Position numbers and translations under genes: made by a program
Assembly (NCBI RefSeq): GCF_932526225.1
Contig: NC_064039.1
Span: 14,028,139-14,092,138 of the forward strand
Length of the DNA stretch: 64,000 nt
Origin: Nematostella vectensis
Lineage: Eukaryota; Cnidaria; Anthozoa; Actiniaria; Edwardsiidae
Direction: 5' to 3'
Part shown: piece by piece, positions 47,601-61,200 of the stretch
Layout: the number at the start of each line of letters is the position of its first letter
How positions within the stretch are numbered: position 1 is the stretch's first letter
Notes under the pieces: model-generated
Seen by the model: only the letters and a program-made list of their open reading frames with translations
Databases searched by the model: none
What the model was told of the DNA's origin: nothing

Positions 47601-48765
47601 CTAATGATCAATAGCAATAATAAGGTTGTTACTATGAGCACAAATTGATTCTGCATTTTAGAACGCATCAGGACTAAAAAAAGGAAATTTTTTCTGCTAT
47701 CTGAGCCTCGGTATGTTCTTGATATTTGGTGAAAACTCAGGCTGGACGTTCTTATAAAAAAAGGTTCTTATAAAAAAAAGAGTGTAGCCGGGATCTTTAA
47801 GACGAAGATGAAGACGAAGGCAAGACTGGTATTTCCAATTCTTTAATTGTTCACAGTCGCAACCACACAATATAACAACAAAACAACAGAACTAAGGTCG
47901 CTATATTTATACGCTAGGACCAGACAGCAATCCATGTGGATGTCCCACATGAAAGGAGATAAATAGGGAGAATTGGATACATTCGGCAAAACGAACCAAT
48001 CAGCCAAAAGCGCAAGGGCGTGGGAAATCACAGAGTTGGTCTCTCGTCCCTGCGTATTTACAAAAGAATCAATGAAGTCAAGGTAACTCTAAGATAGAAT
48101 AATGATTAAGTTTTAAAACTGAACTGCGCATGCTCAAAGGGCCTGTCACTACAAGATTTTCCTTAAAATGAGATAGCGATAAAAATAAATGGTGTCTAAA
48201 CCAAGGAGTGAAAATGGCATGTGGTTTCGAAGAAAATTCAAAAGATTAGCTTGCCAAATATGTGTCCGAAACGCAAAAGGTCATCGAAGCACAAGTAACT
48301 CAAGCTCTGTCAATGAGTATTTTGAACCGGCTCATTGACCGTTAATAGAGAGAACATACGCAGTTGTTACTTTATGCAAGTATTCTTCCATAAAAATGTA
48401 ATAGATTCAATCCAACGTGACGTACAGTAGTACTTGTAGCTGTCTATTATTTACACGTTTAAGATTTATAACACATTTGGGGCCACTTTTGCGCTGTTCG
48501 GTGAAATTTAGAATTCCCTATATCACTCCCACTAAATAAAGAAGGAATTTCTGTTTAACAATTATCCATTATTGATTTGATGATTAAAAAGCTTTTAAAT
48601 TTAAAAAGGAGTTCAAAGCGAATTTGTCGGTTTACTGCTTTAAGCTCTGACCAAAATCTAAAAAGTTGAGTTGTGAAGTAAAGATTAGAATTGGAAAGGT
48701 CTGATTTACCTGCTTATTGTGGTCAATAAAAATTAAAAACATTGTTTTCTGCGATAGTCACCGCT
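44656..48765. other. Gene-free spacer between copies B and C
   Basis: Holds a short insertion (44653-44752) ending in the dispersed tail also seen at 26435, one last 52-bp-like unit, a C homopolymer (about 45010-45027), a hairpin at about 46195-46275 with GGGGAAAGTAAC / GTTACTTTCCC arms, and a MITE at 47448-47786. Short open frames at 45437-46734 show no recognisable domain, codon pattern or splice context and are not called. Confidence 0.5.
47448..47786. mobile_element. TIR element, about 339 bp
   Basis: Inverted ends CTACACTCTTTTTTTATAAG and CTTATAAAAAAAAGAGTGTAG (one-base length difference). The interior is shared with about 1846-2025 near the left edge of the window, so it is a dispersed family. 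No coding sequence. Confidence 0.5.
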
Positions 48766-49060
48766 GCGCCCAGTTTAAACAGCATCTAAATCAGTCATCA
48801 TTACTACTGGCACCGCTACGCCCCGTGTAACCGGAGTAAGCATCACTCAGCATTACTCCTGTAACCGCTACGGCCCGTGTTAACAGCGCAAGCATCACTC
48901 ATCATTACTCCTGTAACCGCTACGGCCCGTGTTAACAGCGCAAGCATCACTCATCATTACTACTGGCACCGCTACGGCCCGTGTTAACAGCGCAAGCATC
49001 ACTCATCATTACTACTGGCACCACTACGGCCCGTGTACCACACGCATTGTTGATATGACG
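48766..49060. repeat. Short 52-bp-family array downstream of copy C
   Basis: About five units related to the 40204-44655 arrays, in complement, hence in the same orientation relative to the gene. Together with the B array this places the seed of the minisatellite in the ancestral 3' flank, before duplication. Confidence 0.7.
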
Positions 49061-49222
49061 TAAATATTTTCAGCGTGTTTAACCCATTTAGCCTCGTAGT
49101 GGAGCACTTCTAACATCCCCTCTTGGGGTTCTAACATACCCTTCTGGGGTTGTTTTACTATCGTACACTTCCCGCTTCTAATCGTTGACATCAAAACCCA
49201 TTATCACTGACACCACACGCAA

Positions 49223-52200
49223 CTAATCGTTGACATGTAAAAACTGTACAGGCTCGTAATAAAGCACTCCTGCTCTTGGTGTAACATCATCGTCGCTCTC
49301 GTGTCTGGTCGAGTTGTTGATCTCGCAAGTCTTGTCTCTTGTGACATAGTTTAGTGATTGACACCTGCGATCCAGCATGCAGAACATAACGCAATCTTCC
49401 ACCGTGACATCTTGCTCTATGGCGACAGCGTGACGTGGTAACGCGTAGTTGTCGTGACCAGATGGTGATATGTACTGGGACATCAAGATGCTTTCATCGT
49501 ATGGTGTCTTAAGAGCTGAAACAAGAGTGGAAAAAACAAGACATTTAAAAAGATTCTGACTTTGATGGTAAACCAATCGAGGAATATTGGGGGGCACAGC
49601 CACGCCCCTACTGGTCATTTTCTTATAATATTTTAACATATTGGGGGAGGGGGCACGTGACCCCAGTGCCCCACCCCTGCTACGGCCCTGGATAGTAAAC
49701 CAATCGATGAGATGTTGTAGCTATGAGTACCTCTAGTGCAGTATCTTGCCTCCACAGCAAACTTCAGCGCTTTAAGTCTGTACACGTAGAATCGATGGCA
49801 ACGGCGGACAAAGATTTGAGTCTGATAACGGCAGCAATCGCCGTCCCAGTGAAAACACACTGTCCGCTGTAACACGCCATCGCGGGCGCTGGGATGAGGT
49901 TCCGTCATCCATCCGGTGGCCTTGGTGTTGCAGCGATGGGTAGGTACGCACGACTCGGCGAGCTAATGGTGGGGTGGAAGAAATATGAATTACTTTCCTC
50001 TTAGGAAAAAATAAAGCAGAACTCAAAGAATCGTAGCTAGAGGGTGCACAGGGGGCCCGAGCACTTAACCCTCACCTCGACCGCTAAAACGTATGTAGAA
50101 TACGAATATTTAGAATAAAACAAAACTCGCAGGCTTGTAACTAGATGGGCACAGGGACTGTCACAGGCTCGTTGCTAGAGAGGGCATATGGTGCCCGTTT
50201 TACACGCAGAATATCTCTTTTTTTTCTTGTTACTTTGTGAACAAGCGTAACAAGGTAGGAATCTTATTTGTTTATCAGGGCCGTAGCCAGCATGAGGCAA
50301 GTGAGACGCACACCTCGTCGGTAAAATTTTGATTCTGGCTACTGGCCTGTAATCATCAGGGCAAAAGTAACATAAACAGCAGTAGTGGTAGACTAAGTAG
50401 ACCAGGCACACTAAGGTACACGTAACAAGCGTACTAAGGTTCTATGTAACACACAGACTAGGCACACTAGTGGCGTGGGTAACATGGACAACGGTAACAA
50501 GCGTACTAAGGTTCTAGATAACACACAGACTAGGCACACTAGTGGCGTGGGTAACATGAACAACAGTAACAAGCGAACTAAGGTTCTATGTAACACACAG
50601 ACTAGGTACACTAGTGGCGTGGGTAACATGAACATTGGTAACAAGCGTACTAAGGTTCTAGATAACACAGACTAGGCACACTAGTGGTGTGGGTAACATG
50701 AACAACGGTAACAAGCGTACTAAGGTTCTAGATAACACACAGACTAGGCACACTAGTGGCTAGGGTAATATGAACAACGGTAACAATCGTACTAAGGTTC
50801 TAGATAACACACAGACTAGGCACACTAGTGGCGTGGCTATCATGAACAACGGTAACAAGCGTACTAAGGTTCTATGTAACACACAGACTATGCACACTAG
50901 TGGCGTGGGTAACATGAAAAACAGTAACAAGCGTACTATGATTCTAGATAACACACAGACTAGGCACACTGGTGGCATGGGTAACATAAACGACGGTAAC
51001 AAGCGTACTATGATTCTAGATAACACACAGACTAGGCACACTAGTGGTGTGGGTAACATGAACAACGGTAACAAGCGTACTAAGGTTCTAGATAACACAC
51101 AGACTAGGCACACTAGTGGCTAGGGTAACATGAACAACGGTAACAATCGTACTAAGGTTCTAGATAACACACAGACTAGGCACACTAGTGGCGTGGCTAT
51201 CATGAACAACGGTAACAAGCGTACTAAGGTTCTATGTAACACACAGACTATGCACACTAGTGGCGTGGGTAACATGAAAAACAGTAACAAGCGTACTATG
51301 ATTCTAGATAACACACAGACTAGGCACACTGGTGGCATGGGTAACATGAACGACGGTAACAAGCGTACTATGATTCTAGATAACACACAGACTAGGCACA
51401 CTAGTGGCGTGGATAACATTAACAACGGTAACAAGCGTACTAAGGTTCTAGATTACACACAGACTAGGCACACTAGTGGCGTGGGTAACATGAACAACGG
51501 TAACAAGCGTACTAAGGTTCTATATAACACACAGACTAGGCACACTAGTGGCGTGGGTAACATGAACGACGGTAACAAGCGTACTAAGGTTCTAGATTAC
51601 ACACAGACTAGGCACACTAGTGGCGTGGGTAACAGGAACAACGGTAACAAGCGTACTAAGGTTCTAGATAACACACAGACTAGGCACACTAGTGGCATGG
51701 GAAACATTAACAACGGTAACAAGCGTACGAAGGTCCTAGATAACAAACAGACTAGGCACACTAGTGGCGTGGGTAACATTAACAACGGTAACAAGCGTAC
51801 TTAGTCCTAGATAACACACAGACTAGGCACACTGGTGGCGTGGGTAACATTAACAACGGTAACAAGCGTACTAAGGTTCTAGATAACACACAGACTAGGC
51901 ACACTAGTGGCATGGGTAACAGGAACAACGGTAACAAGCGTACTAAGGTTCTAGATTACACACAGACTAGGCACACTAGTGGCGTGGGTAACAGGAACAA
52001 CGGTAACAAGCGTACTAAGGTTCTAGATTACACACAGACTAGGCACACTAGTGGCGTGGGTAACATGAACAACGGTAACAAGCGTACTAAGGTTCTATAT
52101 AACACACAGACTAGGCACACTAGTGGCGTGGGTAACATGAACGACGGTAACAAGCGTACTAAGGTTCTAGATTACACACAGACTAGGCACACTAGTGGCG

Positions 52201-55200
52201 TGGGTAACAGGAACAACGGTAACAAGCGTACTAAGGTTCTAGATAACACACAGACTAGGCACACTAGTGGCATGGGAAACATTAACAACGGTAACAAGCG
52301 TACGAAGGTCCTAGATAACAAACAGACTAGGCACACTAGTGGCGTGGGTAACATTAACAACGGTAACAAGCGTACTTAGTCCTAGATAACACACAGACTA
52401 GGCACACTGGTGGCGTGGGTAACATTAACAACGGTAACAAGCGTACTAAGGTTCTAGATAACACACAGACTAGGCACACTAGTGGCATGGGTAACAGGAA
52501 CAACGGTAACAAGCGTACTAAGGTTCTAGATTACACACAGACTAGGCACACTAGTGGCGTGGGTAACAGGAACAACGGTAACAAGCGTACTAAGGTTCTA
52601 GATAACACACAGACTAGGCACACTAGTGGCGTGGGTAACATTAACAACGGTAACAAGCGTACTTAGTCCTAGATAACACACAGACTAGGCACACTGGTGG
52701 CGTGGGTAACATGAACAACGGTAACAAGCGTACTAAGGTTCTAGATAACACACAGACTAGGCACACTAGTGGCATGGGTAACATGAACGACGGTAACAAG
52801 CGTACTATGATTCTAGATAACACACAGACTAGGCACACTAGTGGCGTGGGTAACATTAACAACGGTAACAAGCGTACTAAGGTTCTAGATTACACACAGA
52901 CTAGGCACACTAGTGGCGTGGGTAACATGAACAACGGTAACAAGCGTACTAAGGTTCTATATAACACACAGACTAGGCACACTAGTGGCGTGGGTAACAT
53001 GAACGACGGTAACAAGCGTACTAAGGTTCTAGATTACACACAGACTAGGCACACTAGTGGCGTGGGTAACAGGAACAACGGTAACAAGCGTACTAAGGTT
53101 CTAGATAACACACAGACTAGGCACACTAGTGGCATGGGAAACATTAACAACGGTAACAAGCGTACGAAGGTCCTAGATAACACACAGACTAGGCACACTA
53201 GTGGCGTGGGTAACATTAACAACGGTAACAAGCGTACTTAGTCCTAGATAACACACAGACTAGGCACACTGGTGGCGTGGGTAACATTAACAACGGTAAC
53301 AAGCGTACTAAGGTTCTAGATAACACACAGACTAGGCACACTAGTGGCATGGGTAACAGGAACAACGGTAACAAGCGTACTTAGTCCTAGATAACACACA
53401 GACTAGGCACACTAGTGGCATGGGAAACATTAACAACGGTAACAAGCGTACTAAGGTTCTAGATAACACACAGACTAGGCACACTAGTGGCGTGGGTAAC
53501 ATGAACAACGGTAACAAGCGTACTAAGGTTCTATGTAACACACAGACTAGGCACACTAGTGGCGTGGGTAACATGAACAACGGTAACAAGCGTACTAAGG
53601 TTCTAGATAACACAGACAAGGCACACTAGTGGCGTGGGTAACGTTAACAACAGTAACAAGCGTACTAAGGTTCCAGATAACACACAGACTAGGCACACTG
53701 GTGGCGTGGGTAACATGAACAACGGTAACAAGCGTACTAAGGTTCTAGATAACACACAGACTAGGCACACTAGTGGCGTGGGTAACATGAACAACGGTAA
53801 CAAGCGTACTAAGGTTCTATGTAACACACAGACTAGGCACACTGGTGGCGTGGGTAACATGAACAACGGTAACAAGCGTACTAAGGTTCTAGATAACACA
53901 CAGACTAGGCACACTAGTGGCGTGGGTAACATGAACAACGGTAACAAGCGTACTAAGGTTCTAGATAACACACAGACTAGGCAGTCGTGTGGGTAACATG
54001 AACAACGGTAACAAGCGTACTAAGGTTCTATGTAACACAGACTAGGCACACTAGTGGCGTGGGTAACATGAACAACGGTAACAAGCGTGCTCAGGTTCTA
54101 TGTAACACACAGACTAGGCACACTAGTGGCGTGGGTAACATGAAAAACGGTAACAAGCGTTCTTAGTCCTAGATAACACACAGACTAGGCACACTAGTGG
54201 CGTGGGTAACATAAACAACGGTAACAAGCGTACTAAGGTTCTATGCAACACACAGACTAGGCACACTAGTGGCGTGGGTAACATGAAAAACGGTAACAAG
54301 CGTACTAAGGTTCTAGATAACACACAGACTAGGCACACTAGTGGCGTGGGTAACATTAACAACGGTAACAAGCGTACTAAGGTCCTAGATAGCACACGGA
54401 CTAGGCACACTATTGGCGTGGGTAACATGAACGACGGTAACAAGCGTACTAAGGTCCTAGATAACACACAGACTAGGAACACTAGTGGCGTGGCTAACAT
54501 GAACGACGGTAACAAGCGTACTAAGGTTCTAGATAACACACTGACTAGGCACACTAGTGGCTCGGGTAACATGAACAACGGTAACAAGCGTACTAAGGTT
54601 CTAGATAACACATACTAGGCACACTAGTGGCGTGGGTAACATGAACAACGGTAACAAGCGTACTAAGGTTCTAGATAACACACAGACTAGGAACACTAGT
54701 GGCTCGGGTAACATGAACAACGGTAACAAGCGTACTAAGGTTCTAGATAACACACAGACTAGGCACACTAGTGACGTGGGTAACATGAACGACGGTAACA
54801 AGCGTACGAAGGTTCTAGATAACACACAGACTAGGCACACTAGTGGCGTGGGTAACATGAACAACGGTAACAAGCGTACTAAGGTTCTAGATAACACACA
54901 GACTAGGCACACTAGTGGCGTGGGTAACATGAACGACGGTAACAAGCGTACTAAGGTTCTAGATAACACATACTAGGCACACTAGTGGCGTGGGTAACAT
55001 GAACAACGGTAACAAGCGTACTAAGGTTCTAGATAACACACAGACTAGGAACACTAGTGGCTCGGGTAACATGAACAACGGTAACAAGCGTACTAAGGTT
55101 CTAGATAACACACAGACTAGGCACACTAGTGACGTGGGTAACATGAACGACGGTAACAAGCGTACGAAGGTTCTAGATAACACACAGACTAGGCACACTA

Positions 55201-58200
55201 GTGGCGTGGGTAACATGAACAACGGTAACAAGCGTACTAAGGTTCTAGATAACACACAGACTAGGCACACTAGTGGCGTGGGTAACATGAACGACGGTAA
55301 CAAGCGTACGAAGGTCCTAGATAACACACAGACTAGGCACACTAGTGGCGTGGGTAACATTAACAACGGTAACAAGCGTACTAAGGTCCTAGATAACACA
55401 CAGACTAGGCACACTAATGGCGTGGCTAACATGAACGACGGTAACAAGCGTACTAAGGTTCTATATAACACACAGACTAGGCACACTAGTGGCTCGGGTA
55501 ACATGAACAACGGTAACAAGCGTACTAAGGTTCTAGATAACACACAGACTAGGCACACTAGTGGCGTGGGTAACATGAACAACGGTAACAAGCGTTCTTA
55601 GGTTCTAGTAACAAGAAAAAAAAAACAGGTATGCTGCGGGTAAAATGGGCATGGTGTAAGAGAGGGGGGGGGGGGGGGGGGTAGGGGTGCAGGATGGCAC
55701 GAGCACTCGACCCTCACCTCGACCGCAAAAACATGGATAATTTCTTCATTTCAATTAAAATATCAAAAAAAGACACTGCCTAAAGTGAAGCCAGCGTTTA
55801 TCCTTCAAATTAACTAAGTGTCAAAGTGTCAAAAAGATACCATTTCGGAAAATGGAAAAGAACAGATATCATTTTTGAAATTGTACCTGCATGGGTGCTG
55901 ACTCCGCTTCGTATCGCCGCCATACCGTCTCATTGATATCACCGTCGTTGCTATAGCTCCCTGTGACTTTATATGTGGCAGCTCGTGTGGGATGATTTTT
56001 GGTCTGGTGATCTCGACACATCATGAGGTGACCTGTATTGTAGGGAAAAATATAAACCAGAGAATAGCTCTATGTTTTTTTGCAGGAACGTGTGGATTTT
56101 ACCATTTTGTCATATAGAGCGTTGTCTTTTGAAGTTTGCTCAAAATTCGAATAAATCACCCATTTTGCAGCGGAGTAAATAGAACGCATGTGACATGCCA
56201 GGGCTTTTTATTTATCTATTCCTTTTTTCATTTATTCTTTTTTTTCTACTTGTTTGTTTGTTTATTTATGTAATCATTTATTTATTTGTTTAGCGGTAAG
56301 CAATGGCTCTTTCTCTCAGCCAATCAGCGACGTGAATATTGTTTATTTTTTTGGCGTGCATTCAGGGGAAATAACAGTCAACACTTACTGAGATGGTTAA
56401 CAGGAAACTGGTACAAGTCAGAGCCGTGTTTGTTGGACACGATGCACTCCAATGTCAAGTCCCCATACGCCACCCCCTCCAAGGCTGGTGTCCGAAAATG
56501 ACGACTAGAACCGTTTTGGTAAACTTTGCCATTAAGTACCCAGGCTACATCTGGCACAGGGTACCCAAACGCCTCGGGGCATGTAAAGTTTGCAAAAGTA
56601 GCTTCAATGTCGTAGATTTCAGGAACTTCCGGTGTTGGGGGTTTGTTGAGGATCACAGCTGTTGACGAGAAAGAAGAATTATTTGTTTTACCCGTAGAGC
56701 ACACCCTTCGCACTATTCCAATAGGCCATTCGAGCTAAAAGCTCGCGTGCGCATTTCAATAGAAGCCTTTCACTATTCTATCCACAAAGTTACCTTACTC
56801 TCGAAAGGTAACTCCTGCAAATATGCACAGCGCACGCACATACACACACACGTACTTATGCTCTGTACCTTTGCTCTCGGAGTAGACACCTTTGCGTACG
56901 CACCTTTGCTCTCGGAGTAGACACCTTTGCGTACGCACCTTTGCTCTCGGAGTAGACACCTTTGCGTACGCACCTTTGCTCTCGGAGTAGACACCTTTGC
57001 GTACGCACCTTTGCTCTCGGAGTAGACACCTTTGCGTACGCACCTTTGCTCTCGGAGTAGACACCTTTGCGTACGCACCTTTGCTCTCGGAGTAGACACC
57101 TTTGCGTACGCACCTTTGCACTCGGAGTAGACACCTTTGCGTACGCACCTTTGCTCTCGGAGTAGACACCTTTGCGTACGCACCTTTGCTCTCGGAGTAG
57201 ACACCTTTGCGTACGCACCTTTGCTCTCGGAGTAGACACCTTTGCGTACGCACCTTTGCTCTCGGAGTACACCTCCACCTCACACAGGGTGAGTATCACA
57301 CTAGCTACCACCAGGTGCACGTTCACATAGCGTCCTGATCTCCTCGGCTTGCAGTAGATGGATAGCTTCTGCAGTGTTGCCATGGAGAACATGTCTCCAC
57401 AGCGAGGGTTGGTGTTGCCGTTATCGGTCAGAGAGTCACCTGGGGGAAGACATCAACCCTGGCTCAGGAAGACGAGTAATTTCTAAACAGTTCGCAAAAT
57501 ATGTAATGCGCGCTAAAGGTCACAATTATTTATGAGTAAATATTATAGGATTACAAGAAATGAGCCGTAACTTTGTAAATGTGATTTTCATATATTATCT
57601 TTACCGTAGCAGTGACTTTCTCAGACAACCTAATTTTTCAGTGAAATGGCCTTCTTGACACATCCTGTTGATGTCTTTATGTGATGAGTCATCATCTAAT
57701 GAATTTTCAGCGATCAACTTCATCAGGACATAGAACATTTCTATTAATTCTTTATATAGAAAATACCTTACAAAGAAATTGTTACGTGGGAAGAAATAAT
57801 AAAAAATCCTAATTCTCGATAGATTGGAAAGAAAACGTTATGAAAACCCAGTTCTCATTCAATGACAGGGTCCGTAGATGGAAATTAATGCAAACGGATA
57901 AGCATCATTCCAATGAGCACTATTTTTTTTCTCGCCCTTTGGGAGTTTCGTACCACTTCCAGGGGCCCAATAAGGCCTATATAAGACATTTTCTCCTGTA
58001 GTTTTAGTAATGTCTCATACATTTATTGTATTTTTGGCTGCTGGAAGGGGGGGACTGGTCCCCTGCTACGCCCCTGCTTTTCTATAGAATTTTGCCCGAG
58101 CGAATGCCAATTCCAGAGGAGCTAGTTTAATGTGTGAGAATCGCCTAGATCACGTGATCTAAGCGGCCAATCAGTATCGTTTCAGCGACTTTTAATAGTA

Positions 58201-61200
58201 TACATTTATAAAAATTCATACAGAACTCCTAGCAATGTTCAGCGTAAATCAGTGTAGTAGTAGTATAGTAGTAGTGCACCACTCACCAACTCTGACTTCA
58301 ACGTTGTTTAGTCTATCCTGATCTCCTAAACGATTCACCAGGAACACTTCCGAGACTGGTTGAGTAGTGGCCAGGTCCACGCGCCACCAGGGATTTGGCT
58401 GATCCTGTGTATGCGTGCAGCTTCCTCTAAAATATTCCCCGTCAGTGTTCCCATCAACAGCTCGTGAAGCATCACCAGAATTATCAGTAGTGGACTGGGC
58501 AGTAGATTTGCTCAATGCTAGATTCGCTAGAATAAGATAAAAGTCCCCGTCAGTGTTCCCATCAACCGCTTGTGAAGCATAGCCGGCACCATAAAGAGAA
58601 ATCTGGGTCATAGGTTTTTTCAACGCAAGATTCACTAGAAATTAAAACAAAATATAATAGCATATTTTTAGATAAGATTTCTGCATATTTGCATATATGC
58701 ATTATGGTTTATAGCGGAGCTCTTACGCGGCCCGAAGCGCCCCCTAGAGGGACACCACACCTAAGATAAAAAAATAAGAGTATAAAAAAGTGAAGGGGGG
58801 GGGGGGGGGGCAACAAGATAGTCACATGGTGTGTGACGTCATCGAGAACCAAAATATTCTTAACTCATCAAAAACAAAAGTATTCACATCTCATCACCTC
58901 GTCCCCAGGGTATTCTGGGTAATTTTCAGTATCTGACGCTATATTGCAAATTACCCAGGGGACGAGGTTGCACATCGCAAATAGAAACATCTTTAGACAA
59001 TCAAACTTGGTAGGGGCCATTCAGAGGCACCATAAGTTTGATGATGAAGAGGCTGCAATACAAACACCCTGAAAGAGACTCGTTCCTGAATGTCCACGAT
59101 GAGAGAGCATTAACTGTAGGGTTCCATTAAACCATAGCATTGCAGATGTGTTTGTCATGTCGACAAGTTGAAAAGCGATGCATAGTGGTCCCATCTCCTC
59201 TCCTACCCTCTCCTACCCCCTCCTCCCTCCCCCTTCCACCCCATAGATGAAATCTTTTTCAACTGTTGATTAAGTTTGGTCATCCTCACATGTACTCTAG
59301 TACAGGGTTGATCAGCAGGAGGTAAGACCAAGTACTAGTCAAATGCGAAGTGGAGAAGGGAAAATTGGGAGCCGTTGGATGCTAAGGGGAGGAGGGAAAA
59401 TGGAGATACCTAGTAAAAAAAAGGTTCGCATTTGAGACGTGTTTCAAAGTGAATGAGTGGATGGCCAATACACCTTACCCCTACACGTCTACGTAAGGTT
59501 GCTTAGGGAAGTGGATGGTGTGGTGTGTTCCAATCAATTGACTAGTACTTGGTCTTACCTCCTGATGATAAACCATGTACTAGAATACATGTGAGGCTGC
59601 TTAACCTATCAAAGAGCTTTATGAAATATCCTATTACTTATTTACTGTCATTTATCACATATTTACGGAATGTTTTTACCTTTTGTTGTTTTCTCATTAA
59701 ATTGTAACTCACTTCTTTCTCCACCAGCATGTACACCTTACCCCTTATCAGCCTTTTTGTTTTCCGGTCTCTCCCCTACACCCTTCTTAAATCTTCCCAT
59801 TCACCCAATACGCCATGGTAAGAACACCTGCATCCCGAATCCTCCTTATAGTCAAACTCCACTTTCTATAGTATTATCCCCATAATTACCCTCCCGTACT
59901 CACACCTACCACCAACTTCTACCCGTATCACAACCATTATCCCCCTTTTATGTTCCCCTTCTTCCCAGGTGCCATTGCACGAATACCCGCTATTAACCAA
60001 AAACTTGAGGGTTAGAGACATAAAAGTTCCTGCAACTGTCATTAAAATGGCAGACAAACATCGATCGTATGTTTTCGCACCAGACAGAGGAACAAAAAGG
60101 AGGAAAACAAAGTACCTTTGTAAGTCCAAGCCTAAGACTACTGGGAAAAATAACAAGCAAGCAGATCAACATTCAAAGACAGAACCAGAACCAGAGCATT
60201 GCGACAATCAAGTAGTTAGCAAAGCAGCCAAAAGAACAGCTGAAAAACGTCTAATGTAGTCACAAGAAGTGGACGTAAAAGTAAACCTCCCAAGTTTTTC
60301 ATGTATGAGCAATAGCCATAAGAACGTTGTTTGTTAGTTCTAAGACATTGAACTGATCAATCTGTATATCCTAGGAAGGACATCATCTTTAGAAAGGGAG
60401 ATGTTATTTTATCAATAGTTACGTGACTAGAGCACATTCTTAAGCCATTACTGTAATCGTATGATGTCTGCTGAGTAAACACGTTGTGGTCTAATATGCC
60501 TCATTCGTAGAGAGACGAAGACGAAGACATAACAACAATCACCCGCGAGAGGTCTTAAGTTTGGCCATAACCTCGCATATCATAAGATTGCTGTATGCCC
60601 AAGGAATAAAGAATAAGGCATAGGGACCTCGACGAAGCTCAACAACCCTACCTCCCTCCCTAGGGATTTTGGTTACCTGTCGGGTTCCGGTTCACCATGA
60701 CCTCGCATATATCAAGTTTGTTATTCACTCCAGGGATGTAGAGTACGACATAGCGACCTCGCAGACCCGGTCTGCAGTAGATGGGCTTGCTGATAGGTCC
60801 CGTGGTTATCTTACTCCCACACATAGGGTTCCCTGTTCCGTTATTCACCAGGCTGTCTCCTGATATGACATGAGATTGTTGATTTTAAATGGATAAACTA
60901 AAATGTACAGGGCCGCGCAACAAAAAGGAGTGACTGGACCTAGGATGGCACTATGGATGTAGATGGTAAAGAATGTCTTCTATTTTAAAAAGATTCTACA
61001 AAAAAAACACCTACATTTTGTTTACCTGACTAGCGGGTACAAATGGTTAGCATGTTTGCGAGGGGAGGGGGGGGCTGGGAAAAACTGGTCTTACCAGCTG
61101 TGATTCTTATCAGTATAAAAGGAATTTCACTGATTTACTATTCATTATATTTCTTGAATTCCCACCAGTTATACTGGCGCGAAAGGCACAGCAGAGCTAG

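Noticed and set aside
50475-55601. Many long repetitive ORFs on both strands, some resembling a hydrophobic leucine-rich protein
   Set aside because: They come from the 72-bp array. Both strands are open for the same reason, there is no start or splice context, and the array lies in an intron.
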